NCBI GenBank assembly: GCA_014377495.1
Contig: JACMPN010000060.1
Coordinates: 1-26,594 of the forward strand
Length of the DNA: 26,594 bases
Source: Candidatus Sericytochromatia bacterium
Lineage (GTDB): Bacteria > Cyanobacteriota > Sericytochromatia > JACMPN01
Reading direction: 5' to 3'
The position numbers were made by a program, and so were the translations under genes. Position 1 is the first letter of the stretch. Each line of letters opens with the position of its first letter. The notes under the pieces are model-generated. The model had not been told where the DNA came from. It ran no database searches and saw only the letters and a program-made list of their open reading frames with translations. Shown piece by piece: positions 8,326-15,463 of this stretch.

Positions 8326-8776
8326 GGGGTTGGGTAACCATCTCGAACGACTATCTGGATCGCTTTTGAGCCGTTGCGACCGATCCTACGCTGGAAACTG
8401 TGGGATACGGCCCTGACGATGCCGGGCGGCACGGATCCCGAAGCGAATCCCCTACAGGCGGCTAAGGGCCGCCATGAGCAGGAGCACTGCGAGGAACGTC
8501 ATGGTTCCACCTCCCCTTGGGTGTCGATTCGTCTATGCTCAGCATGGACCGGCAACCTTAAAGTAGGCCTGTGGATTCGATGAGAGTTTCCTTAGAGTGG
8601 CGGTAGCAGCCGGTCCGGTGCGTGTCGACTGCCATTATGCGCAGCAGGACAGGCATCCCGGCACGTGGAAAGGTCACAAAGCCCGATCACCAGGCGGGCT
8701 TAGGGCTTGTCGACGCGTGGGTGCGGGTGCCCGAGCGGCGAGGCGGCACTGATCGACCGAGCGATGCGGTAGGGGT
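8326..8776. other. Gene-poor stretch between the ThrE-like gene and the inverted-repeat element
   Basis: About 450 bp without a convincing long gene. Open frames here have no family motif and no Shine-Dalgarno. It contains a short CCCC/GGGG stem across the end of the ThrE-like gene (8317-8329) and one tiny leftward frame with an unusually good ribosome-binding site, listed separately. The rest shows nothing I can assign. Confidence 0.5.
8452..8502 (-). CDS. Possible 16-residue hydrophobic peptide gene
   Basis: The leftward ATG at 8502-8500 opens a 16-codon frame ending TAG, encoding MTFLAVLLLMAALSRL. A near-consensus Shine-Dalgarno, GGGGAGG, sits seven bases upstream (TGGAACC spacer). The composition is almost wholly hydrophobic with a final Arg, like KdpF-type or other single-span micro-proteins. 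It lies alone in a gene-poor stretch with no clear promoter. The strong ribosome-binding site is the only real argument, so chance is quite possible. Confidence 0.3.
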   Translation of the reverse strand: MTFLAVLLLMAALSRL

Positions 8777-8829
8777 GGCGTTCGAGCGCACTTCGTTGGT
8801 GGGTGGCGCTCTCACCTCACCCCCCCCAG

Positions 8830-8856
8830 CCCCCCTCTCCAAAATGGAGAGGGGGG
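8830..8856. repeat. Left C/G-rich hairpin of the inverted-repeat element
   Basis: CCCCCCTCTCCA at 8830-8841 and TGGAGAGGGGGG at 8845-8856 form a perfect 12-bp stem with an AAA loop. Similar CCCCTCTCC/GGAGAGGGG palindromes are widespread dispersed repeats in GC-rich bacteria. Confidence 0.7.
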
Positions 8857-9165
8857 AGCGCCGGCCCGTTTCGCTGTTCTCTGGTCGCTCCGCATGGGCG
8901 ATTCAGGTATCGGTGCGTTCCGTGGACTCGTCCGAATACCTTCGAACGTCCGGTGGCGCCGAACCAGCGGCGATCGGTGCGATCAGACCGGCGGTCGAGG
9001 GGTGTTGGCCAACGGAGGCACGCTGGATCGCCAAAGCGCCGTGGTCGAAAAAGCAGGGCGATACCAGTCGCTGCATCGCGAGGCGTTTGGTCGGCGGGGC
9101 TGAGCGTTCCTGCCACCCGGTGGCCCGTGCGGCGCGACCAAAGAACGGGGAAACGCTCTAAGGCT

Positions 9166-9190
9166 CCCCCTCTCCACCTTGGAGAGGGGG
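9166..9190. repeat. Right C/G-rich hairpin of the inverted-repeat element
   Basis: CCCCCTCTCCA at 9166-9176 and TGGAGAGGGGG at 9180-9190 form a perfect 11-bp stem with a CCT loop, the mirrored counterpart of the left hairpin. It may also help end transcription between the two convergent genes. Confidence 0.7.
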
Positions 9191-9282
9191 CTGGGGGGTG
9201 AGGTCAGAACGCCACCAACCGAGAGGTGCGCTCGAACGCCCCCCACGCTCTGGTCGGGCTCAGGGGAAGCCGGTGGGCGACG

Positions 9283-10596
9283 TTACGAGTGGGCGATCTC
9301 CGTGTCGTGGTGGGTGCCTGTGTGCTCGGTCTTGATCCAGGCCATCGGGCGGGAGCTGACCAGCATGAACAGGTAGGTGCGCAGGATGACAGGCACCCAA
9401 AACACGGCAAAAAGTTCGTTCATGATCGTCAGCCGGATGATTTCCTTCCAGTCGCGGGAGACGCGCTCGTGGATGCCCTTGGCGACGTTGAAGGCGGTGA
9501 TGCTGAACATCAGCGTGGCAAAGTACATGAAGGCCGATACCTCCAACGGCACGCCCTGCACCAGCCGCCGCACATGGAAGGCCAAGTCGACGAGCATCCA
9601 GATGGGGATGAAGAACTCGCAGAGGAAGGCCAGCATGTCGGCCTTCTTGTTCAGCGGCACCGTCGGCCCCAAGAGCCGGAACATGTACTGGAGGTAACGG
9701 CGGATCGAGCCTTCCGCCCAGCGCCGCCGCTGCTTGTAGAGGGCGCCCCAGTTGAGGACGGCTTCCTCGTAGACGGGGATGTCCGGGCAAAACCGCACTT
9801 CCCAGCCGTTGAGCATCATCTTCGTGCTCATGTCCAGATCCTCGGTGAGGGCGATCTCGGTCCATCCGCCCGTATCGGCGACGGCTTCCCGCTTGACGAT
9901 CATCCCGTTGCCGCGCATCTCGCAGGCGCCGTTGCTCAGGTCACGTCCCTCTTCGAAGCGGCCCATCATGATCAGCTCGACGTATTGGGCTTCGCTCAGC
10001 CAGTTCACGTCGCGGTTGCTGATCATCTTGTGGGCCTGCACGCCCCCGACCCGCGGATCGGCCAAAAAGGGGATGATCCGTTCCATGAAATCCGGTTTGA
10101 CCCGGGCATCGGCATCGAAGACGGCCATGATCGAGCCTTTGCAAATGGGGTCGACCTCATTGAGGACGGCGGGCTTGCTCGACCGGGGCCGGGGGGCCCG
10201 GTGGTAGACGACGAGGTTCGGGTATTCCTTGGCGATGTCCTGGAGGACCTGCAGCGTCCGGTCGGTCGAACCGTCGTCAACGACGATGAGTTCGTAGTTC
10301 GGCTCGCCTTCGGAGCTGTGATAGACGATCTTCATCATCTCGCTGACGGTGGCCCGGATGACGGTTTCCTCGTTCTTCGCCGGGATGACGATCGAGACGA
10401 AGGGTCGATAGCCCGGGGCGTGCGGGGTCTGCCGCTTGCGGTAGTGGGCGCTGACGGCGAACAGGTAAAAGAAGAACACGCCCAGGCCGCCGCCAATGCA
10501 GAACCAGATGCGGTTGCCATAGGCCAGCGTCTCGGAAAAATACGAGATGGCCACCAGGATACCGAGAAGGAACAGGAGGGTGATACGCTCAAACAC
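9283..10596 (-). CDS. Membrane-bound processive family-2 glycosyltransferase (cellulose/poly-GlcNAc/hyaluronan synthase-like)
   Basis: 437 residues. Two N-terminal membrane helices (residues about 5-22 and 30-50) precede a GT-A domain with I-P-A-K-N-E-E, Asp107-Asp108 in V-V-D-D-G-S-T-D, D-A-D at 161-163, T-E-D-L-D at 251-255 and Q-R-R-R-W at 289-293. The last two are the D and QxxRW signatures of processive synthases. Three or four further helices follow (about 320-430). It would polymerise a sugar nucleotide into a surface polysaccharide across the inner membrane; the sugar cannot be told from sequence. The start is GTG with GAGAGG about ten bases upstream. No PilZ domain or partner gene lies beside it. 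A possible promoter lies about 170 bp upstream. Confidence 0.88.
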   Translation of the reverse strand: MFERITLLFLLGILVAISYFSETLAYGNRIWFCIGGGLGVFFFYLFAVSAHYRKRQTPHAPGYRPFVSIVIPAKNEETVIRATVSEMMKIVYHSSEGEPNYELIVVDDGSTDRTLQVLQDIAKEYPNLVVYHRAPRPRSSKPAVLNEVDPICKGSIMAVFDADARVKPDFMERIIPFLADPRVGGVQAHKMISNRDVNWLSEAQYVELIMMGRFEEGRDLSNGACEMRGNGMIVKREAVADTGGWTEIALTEDLDMSTKMMLNGWEVRFCPDIPVYEEAVLNWGALYKQRRRWAEGSIRRYLQYMFRLLGPTVPLNKKADMLAFLCEFFIPIWMLVDLAFHVRRLVQGVPLEVSAFMYFATLMFSITAFNVAKGIHERVSRDWKEIIRLTIMNELFAVFWVPVILRTYLFMLVSSRPMAWIKTEHTGTHHDTEIAHS

Positions 10597-10952
10597 GGGC
10601 GGAAAGCCTCTCCCGCACCGGCAATACTCGCACGGACGGACAACGATAAGAGATGGTAGTCATGCGGGGTGGCGGGCCCGTCGGGTCGGACTGTCCAGAT
10701 CAACGGGTGACGCCCGCAGCGCCACGCCTCTCACCTGTGACGGTCGGTAGGTAGGAAACCTGTCGGGCAGTATAGCATCGACCTGCCAAATCACGGTGTA
10801 AGCCGCCTGTCGAGCCATCCGGAGAGCGGGATCGTCTCTGGGTCTCCGGACTGTTTGGGCACGATCGCCACAAAGACGCTAGTCACTGTAGGCAAGAGGC
10901 AACTAAAAGTAATACTATTTATCAACTCATAAATAAATAAAAAGGGTTGTAT
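10597..10952. other. Non-coding region between divergent GT2 and lipoprotein genes
   Basis: About 356 bp without a supported gene. The left half is GC-rich and would be the long leader of the GT2 gene. The last roughly 60 bases before the lipoprotein gene (from about 10890) are strikingly AT-rich (TAAAAGTAATAC, then AAATAAATAAAAAGGG), unlike the rest of the window. They probably hold its promoter and Shine-Dalgarno (AAAGGG at 10941-10946). I saw no known riboswitch. Confidence 0.55.
10769..10778 (-). promoter_or_regulatory. Extended -10 promoter motif upstream of the GT2 gene
   Basis: Read leftward, this is ATGCTATACT: a TGn extension plus a TATACT -10 box. The identical 10-mer lies upstream of tgt. 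No good -35 box is visible, which extended -10 promoters tolerate. It would give a leader of about 165 nt before the GTG start of the glycosyltransferase. Confidence 0.4.
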
Positions 10953-11591
10953 ATGATTAAATTTGTCGCGCTGATTCTCCTGGTCGCCGGCGGTTGCCAG
11001 GATCCTGGAGCACGCCTGGCATTATCGGTGCCACCCGGTTCGTCCCCGCAGTCGCCGGCGTCCACCGGCACCGTGACGCCGTCTGGTTCTGCCGGGACTC
11101 CTGCCACGCCCGCCAGCGTCCCGGCCTCGCCTGCGGCCGACACAGCGTCAACCCTGTATGACGGTGGCGACTACGAGATCAGCCTGCCGGCGGGTTGGGC
11201 ATTTAACGTGAAAGACCAGGCTATCACCCCGACGTGGTCTATGCGGCTCGGGTATTCCTTTGGTGCCAAGGATGGCAAGGGTATTTATGACGCCTTGTTC
11301 CTCATCCACAGCGGCACAGCCTTCGGAACCTCGGTCGCCGAAGCAATAAGCAAAGGCAAGCAAACCAGCCAAAGTAGTGGTCACCCGATCATCCAGGAAT
11401 ACATGGACACGACGGGGCAGCCGTGGGGCTACTCAACGAACCAGTTTACCTCCGTCAAGGGCCAAGTCACTGATGTCTTTGTCCGGGGCAATGGGTCCAA
11501 GCTGTTCACCCTGACGATCATGCGCAAAGCGGACAGTGCTTTCACTGAGGCTAACGCCCTGAAACTCGCCAACAGCCTCCGCATCAAGTAG
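10953..11591 (+). CDS. Lipoprotein with PsbP/DcrB-like domain
   Basis: 212 residues from the ATG at 10953, chosen over the in-frame TTG at 10947 because AAAGGG lies six bases upstream of the ATG. The N-terminus has a short Lys, a hydrophobic core and V-A-G-G-C, a lipobox with Cys15. A Ser/Pro/Thr/Ala-rich linker (about residues 20-60) leads to a domain that starts Y-D-G-G-D-Y-E-I-S-L-P-A-G-W and ends A-L-K-L-A-N-S-L-R-I-K. This is the arrangement of PsbP-like/DUF1795 domains, where a Y-x-I-x-x-P-x-G-W strand opens and a terminal helix with N-S closes. It is likely membrane-anchored; the function is unknown. It converges with the esterase gene and appears to be a single-gene unit. Confidence 0.7.
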   Translation: MIKFVALILLVAGGCQDPGARLALSVPPGSSPQSPASTGTVTPSGSAGTPATPASVPASPAADTASTLYDGGDYEISLPAGWAFNVKDQAITPTWSMRLGYSFGAKDGKGIYDALFLIHSGTAFGTSVAEAISKGKQTSQSSGHPIIQEYMDTTGQPWGYSTNQFTSVKGQVTDVFVRGNGSKLFTLTIMRKADSAFTEANALKLANSLRIK

Positions 11592-11654
11592 CAGGCTTGC
11601 GAAAACCCGCATCGCCACAATGCTGACCCGCCCAGCGGCTGCATGGCCAGGGCG

Positions 11655-12440
11655 TTACCCGTAGAGGTACCGCAACGCCAACGGCAGCCGCCGGCGCCAG
11701 GTGGGTTCATTGTGGCCGCCGGCTTCATCCAGGCGCCACTGGAGATCCCCGTCGGGGACCATGCCGCGCTCGGTGAGATGATCGACCAGGGACTTGCACC
11801 AGGTCAGCGTGCGCAGTTCCTTGCCGCCGGAGTCGATGTAGACGTTGCGCACTTCCGGCAGGGGGCGGGAGGCAAAATAGCGGATCAGCTCACCGTCGTT
11901 AACCCAGACCGACGGCGACATGGCGAGCACCTTGCCGAAGGTCTGCGGGTGGGCGGTAAAGCCGTAGAGGGACATCAGGCCGCCCAGGGACGAGCCGCCG
12001 AGCATCGTGTTTTCCGGGCCGGTGAGCGTGCGCCATTCCGAGTTGACCTTGGGCATCAGGGTGGAGACGACCCACTCCATGAAGGCGCCGCCCTGTCCCT
12101 CGAACTCGGAGATCGGCCATGGCGAAAACTCGGACATCCGGCTGACACCGCCATGGTGCATGCCGATGACGAGAGGCACAGCCTTGTTTTGAGCAGCCCG
12201 GCGATTCAGCGCCTCATGGATATGCCAGCCGCCGGAATGCGACCCCTCGTCCCCGAAGAGGTTCTGGCCGTCGAACATGTAAGCGACCGGCAGGGCATGG
12301 TGGCGCGAGCTGTCGTAGGCGGGCGGCACGTAGATGGTCAGCGGGTACGTCGCCGGAAAGCCGGGAATGCGCATGGCTTCGGTCCGCACAATGCGGCCGG
12401 GGATAATCGGGTGGAGTTGGCGGGTGACGTTATGCGACAT
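11655..12440 (-). CDS. Alpha/beta-hydrolase esterase, enterochelin-esterase/esterase-D family
   Basis: 261 residues from the ATG at 12440. The frame is open to a TTG at 12476, and neither start has a clear Shine-Dalgarno. It begins with a beta-rich segment (P-L-T-I-Y-V-P-P-A-Y-D) and Y-M-F-D-G-Q-N-L-F, typical of PF00756 esterases. The nucleophile elbow G-G-S-S-L-G-G places Ser151, with Asp203 in V-Y-I-D-S-G-G-K and His243 in A-G-G-H-N-E-P-T-W as the likely triad. No signal peptide is visible, so it is probably cytoplasmic. The family cleaves esters from siderophores to S-formylglutathione; the substrate here is unknown. A candidate -10 (TACAAT, 12522-12517 on the minus strand) lies upstream. 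Confidence 0.82.
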   Translation of the reverse strand: MSHNVTRQLHPIIPGRIVRTEAMRIPGFPATYPLTIYVPPAYDSSRHHALPVAYMFDGQNLFGDEGSHSGGWHIHEALNRRAAQNKAVPLVIGMHHGGVSRMSEFSPWPISEFEGQGGAFMEWVVSTLMPKVNSEWRTLTGPENTMLGGSSLGGLMSLYGFTAHPQTFGKVLAMSPSVWVNDGELIRYFASRPLPEVRNVYIDSGGKELRTLTWCKSLVDHLTERGMVPDGDLQWRLDEAGGHNEPTWRRRLPLALRYLYG

Positions 12441-12606
12441 GGTGGGTGCGAATCTGCGGGGTCCCCGGACGGGCAAACAAGGTGCTGGGATCGAGCAACG
12501 GCCGATCGCTATTGTGATTGTAGCCGACTGTGGGGCACGTGGCCACGAGGGAGCCCACAGCCCAGGCGCCGGCTATGATCTGCTTTGTGTCAAACGGCCT
12601 CGGGAA

Positions 12607-13638
12607 TCACTGGGCCGCAAACCGCCTGGCACCCGCATAGCGCTGACCCGTGCTCCGGGTCCAGGCGTCGATCCCGTACTCGGCCACCCCTTTGGTGGTC
12701 GTCGCCGAAATATACTTCTGTTTCCCGTCTTCGCCGAGGCCGGCATAGATCCCCACATGGACGATCTTGCCTTTGCTGTTCTTGAAAAACACCAGATCCC
12801 CCGACTGCAGGTCCGGCCGGGAGACCGGCTGACCCTCCTTGGACGCAAACTGGGCCTGTGAGGTGCGCGGCAGGGCCACGCCTTCGACTTTCTGGAACAC
12901 GGTCTTGGTCAGGCCGGAACAATCCGTGCCCTTGGTCAGCGACTCGCCGCCCCAGACGTAGCGCACGCCCAGGGAGTCCCGGGCCGTGGCGACGACGGGC
13001 CGATCCTTCGGCATGAGAGAGACAGGCGGCTTTGCCGGCGGCGTCTCAGGCGTCTCGGTGGTGGCATTCGTGGCGGTCGGCGCACCCTGGGGACCTGCCG
13101 TCGCCGTGCCGACGGGGGCCACCCTGGTGGGCCCCGGGATGACGACTTCGATCGTCGGGGGGATGACAGACCCCAACTTGGTCGGCAGCGGCGTGACGGG
13201 GGCCGAGGCGGCCGGCCGCTGGCGCGTGGCGGGGTCCAGCATCAGGGTGATGGCCGGATCGAAGTCGCCCTCCGACCGTGGAGCCACCAGGTTCTGTTCT
13301 GACGGCGGCTGGGCCAACTGCGGGACCCGCAGGACCTGACCGACTTTCAGCGTCGAGCCATCGGACAGGCCGTTCAACAGCTGGATCGTCTTGGACCAGA
13401 CGGCAAGATCCATGTCCTCGGGCTTGTACTGCCGGTAGCGTTCGGCGATCCCGCCGATCGTCTCACCGGCCTTGACCTTGTGGCATACCGTGGATGTCAG
13501 GGTCTCCGGCGGCACGGCGGCAGGCGCGGCCGTCTGCCGCAGCTGTTTCAGGCGTTGCGCCGCGGCGACCGACTGACTGTTATCGATCGCGGGGGTCGTC
13601 TTGGGGAGACCGTCCAAGGGCATCGGGAAAAACTCCAT
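12607..13638 (-). CDS. LysM plus NlpC/P60 peptidoglycan hydrolase-like protein without Sec signal
   Basis: 343 residues from the ATG at 13638. A second ATG at 13623 has GGAG nine bases upstream and may be the true start. LysM lies at about residues 50-108 (V-K-A-G-E-T-I-G-G-I-A-E-R-Y to V-G-Q-V-L-R-V-P), followed by a Pro/Thr/Ala-rich linker to about 210. The NlpC/P60 domain has Cys240 in G-T-D-C-S-G-L and His294 in I-V-H-V-G-I-Y-A-G. The third catalytic position, usually His or another polar residue in F-I-H-A, is Ser311 (Y-I-S-A). The family cuts stem peptides of peptidoglycan. No signal peptide is present from either ATG, which is unusual for a wall enzyme. It lies 75 bp downstream of the MFS gene start region and in the same direction. 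Confidence 0.85.
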   Translation of the reverse strand: MEFFPMPLDGLPKTTPAIDNSQSVAAAQRLKQLRQTAAPAAVPPETLTSTVCHKVKAGETIGGIAERYRQYKPEDMDLAVWSKTIQLLNGLSDGSTLKVGQVLRVPQLAQPPSEQNLVAPRSEGDFDPAITLMLDPATRQRPAASAPVTPLPTKLGSVIPPTIEVVIPGPTRVAPVGTATAGPQGAPTATNATTETPETPPAKPPVSLMPKDRPVVATARDSLGVRYVWGGESLTKGTDCSGLTKTVFQKVEGVALPRTSQAQFASKEGQPVSRPDLQSGDLVFFKNSKGKIVHVGIYAGLGEDGKQKYISATTTKGVAEYGIDAWTRSTGQRYAGARRFAAQ

Positions 13639-13712
13639 TTAGCTGCATGCTTGCAGCACCATCACAGCATACCCCTAAGCGGGGCCCAGCAAACGCTGGA
13701 TCTGTGGACTCC

Positions 13713-15011
13713 CTAGTGCATGTGGCTGTGGGGGAAGCGCTCCACACCGGGCTGTTCACCGGCCTCATGGCCTTCACTGCCGAGCAGGCTGCCGATGAGG
13801 ACGAGGATGCCCGTCAGGTAGACCACCCAGCGCACGCCCAGGGCATCGCCGAGGACGCCGGCCATGGCCATCGGGATCGTGCTGGCCAGGTTGATCAGCA
13901 TGTTCTGCACGCCAAAGACCTTGCCACGCAGGCTTTCGGGGACGGTTTCCTGCAACAGGGCCTGCAGGGGCACGGCGACGAAGGCCGCCCCGACGCCGGT
14001 CGTGCCGGCGAGGATCATCGTGACGACCAGGGAATTGGCGTGGGACAGGCCGACCAGTTGCCAGCCCATGACCAGAAAGCCGATAAAGACGACCTTGTCG
14101 CGGTTCCACAGGGCCCCGAACCGCCCGACGATGCCAGCGCCCACGGCCATCCCCACCCCGGAAAAAGCCAGGATGTACCCGAAATAGCGCTCCGGCAATT
14201 CGAGGGCATCCCGGACGAAGCCGATGACGAGCACAGTGATGGCGGCGAAGGCGCTGAAGAGGATGACCAGGCGCATCATGGCGTTCATCGTCGGCTTGTG
14301 GCGCCAGATGTAGCGGATGCCCTCGCGGAACTCGGCGATAAAATGGGACTGCTGGGGCGGCGGCGTCGGGGTCTTGCGGACGAACATGATGCAGGCGGCC
14401 GACAGCAGATACATGGCGGCCACGACCCAATGACCATAGCGGGTCCCGAAAAGCGACAGCAAGGGGTCGCCGACGGCGAAGCCGACGATGATGCTCGTGA
14501 TCATCGTCGTCGTGAACAGCGAATTCGCCGGCAGCAGCAGCCGCCGCTCGACGATGGCCGGCAGCAGGGCCATTTCGGCCGGAGCGAAGAACTGCATGAT
14601 CGTGGAGACGGAAAAGGCGGCGATGTAGACACCGACGATGAGGTAGGGCCCGCCGCTGGGCATGAAGACCAGGCAGATGGCCCGGCCGATGTTCGAGCCG
14701 ATGAGGATGGCCCGCTTGTCCCAGCGATCCACGAAGATGCCGGCCACCGAGCCGAAGAACACGGCCGGCAGGGTATAGATGATCGTCAGCAGCGAGACGC
14801 TGGTGTGCGCCGTGGTCCCGGTGGTGACGAGCACGACCATGAGCACGTAGAAGACCTTGTCGGCCAGTTGGCTGAGGACCTGGCCCGACCAGAGGCTGAG
14901 GAACTGCCGGTTGCGCAGCACTTCACCGAAGCCGGCGGCGTCCGGTGCCCCAGTGGCATTGGCGGCTGACGTGCCGGTATCGCCAGCCGAGACCGAGTCA
15001 TTGACATGCAT
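13713..15011 (-). CDS. MFS exporter (EntS/MFS_3 type)
   Basis: 432 residues with about twelve membrane helices. The N-terminus has a polar tail, then F-L-S-L-W-S-G-Q-V-L-S-Q-L-A-D-K, the first-helix signature of this MFS group. The loop after helix 2 reads V-D-R-W-D-K-R. A cytoplasmic mid-loop (residues about 215-245) separates the two six-helix halves, and the second half has the repeat-like P-E-S-L-R-G-K-V-F-G. The closest named type is the enterobactin exporter EntS and relatives that export drugs or siderophores; the substrate is unknown. The C-terminus is His-containing (P-H-S-H-M-H). It starts 20 bp after the DUF212 gene stop, with AGG eight bases before the ATG, so it is likely the third gene of the ispA operon. 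Confidence 0.87.
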   Translation of the reverse strand: MHVNDSVSAGDTGTSAANATGAPDAAGFGEVLRNRQFLSLWSGQVLSQLADKVFYVLMVVLVTTGTTAHTSVSLLTIIYTLPAVFFGSVAGIFVDRWDKRAILIGSNIGRAICLVFMPSGGPYLIVGVYIAAFSVSTIMQFFAPAEMALLPAIVERRLLLPANSLFTTTMITSIIVGFAVGDPLLSLFGTRYGHWVVAAMYLLSAACIMFVRKTPTPPPQQSHFIAEFREGIRYIWRHKPTMNAMMRLVILFSAFAAITVLVIGFVRDALELPERYFGYILAFSGVGMAVGAGIVGRFGALWNRDKVVFIGFLVMGWQLVGLSHANSLVVTMILAGTTGVGAAFVAVPLQALLQETVPESLRGKVFGVQNMLINLASTIPMAMAGVLGDALGVRWVVYLTGILVLIGSLLGSEGHEAGEQPGVERFPHSHMH

Positions 15012-15031
15012 GATGGGAACCTACCGACGTC

Positions 15032-15463
15032 TCAAGCGAAAAAGGCCCCGGCCACGAAGGCGCCCAGCAGGGCCCCCATGACGACTTGGCGGGGGGTGTG
15101 CCCGAGCAGCTCCTTGAGCCGCTCTTCGCTGATGCTCAACGACTGCTGACGGGCCCAGTCGTCCATGATCTTGTTGAGGACCCGGGCCTGTTTGCCGGCA
15201 GCCTGGCGGACGCCGGCGGCATCGTACATGACCACCATGGCCAAAACGACGGCGATGGCGAAGGGGGAAGAGTTCCACCCGTCGACGAAGCCCGTGCTGG
15301 CAGCCAGACAGACAACCAGGGAAGAGTGGGAGCTGGGCATGCCACCGGAGGTCACCAGATAGCGGAAGTTCATCTTCTTTTCTTTGGCCAGCACGACCAG
15401 GACTTTCAGCACCTGCGCCACGAAACAGGCGAAAATGCTGGCCCACAGAACCTGATTGGTCAC
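15032..15463 (-). CDS. Divergent PAP2 (DUF212) membrane protein
   Basis: 143 residues with a GTG start. Helical membrane segments surround the signature T-S-G-G-M-P-S-S-H-S-S-L-V near residues 38-50, followed by D-A-A-G-V-R-Q-A-A-G and the C-terminal L-L-G-H-T-P-R-Q-V-V-M-G. These identify the acid phosphatase/VanZ-related 'divergent PAP2' family common in cyanobacteria, plants and Firmicutes. It is possibly a lipid or prenyl phosphate phosphatase, but activity is unproven. The GTG overlaps the ispA stop by one base (TAGTG), implying translational coupling. The pairing with a prenyl diphosphate synthase suggests action on a prenyl phosphate. Confidence 0.9.
   Translation of the reverse strand: MTNQVLWASIFACFVAQVLKVLVVLAKEKKMNFRYLVTSGGMPSSHSSLVVCLAASTGFVDGWNSSPFAIAVVLAMVVMYDAAGVRQAAGKQARVLNKIMDDWARQQSLSISEERLKELLGHTPRQVVMGALLGAFVAGAFFA

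Larger units (their letters stand above)
8777..9240. mobile_element. 464-bp element with ~120-bp imperfect terminal inverted repeats (MITE- or REP-doublet-like)
   Basis: The left end from 8777 and the reverse complement of the right end from 9240 both start GGCGTTCGAGCGCAC, exact for 15 bases. They continue with a shared TTGGTGG, then CCTCACCCCCC, then a CCCCCTCTCCA...TGGAGAGGGGG hairpin. Further in, 8868-8899 and 9123-9154 pair at 27 of 32 positions. Together the arms span about 120 bp on each side of a core of about 220 bp. The core has no recognisable protein, so the element carries no transposase. It fills the gap between convergent genes (the ThrE-like gene rightward, the GT2 gene leftward). 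Confidence 0.6.

Noticed and set aside
8728..8790. tRNA-Ser-like text (GGTGCCCGAGCGGC followed later by GCGTTCGAGC)
   Set aside because: The acceptor and anticodon arms do not pair and no plausible anticodon loop is present, so it is not a tRNA or a clear fragment.
8622..9161. Rightward open frames across the inverted-repeat element
   Set aside because: They read through the hairpins, giving poly-Pro/Gly text, with no ribosome-binding site or conserved motif.
10597..10768. Possible c-di-GMP riboswitch in the long leader of the polysaccharide synthase gene
   Set aside because: The conserved core sequences of GEMM-type riboswitches are not present in the leader.
13494..14969. Long rightward open frame (491 codons) opposite the MFS gene, and similar ones at 11643-12578, 15670-17436 and 24324-25898
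   Set aside because: They are rich in Gly, Asp, His and Arg with no family motifs and lie exactly antisense to genes with clear domains or strong ribosome-binding sites. They result from high-GC third codon positions.
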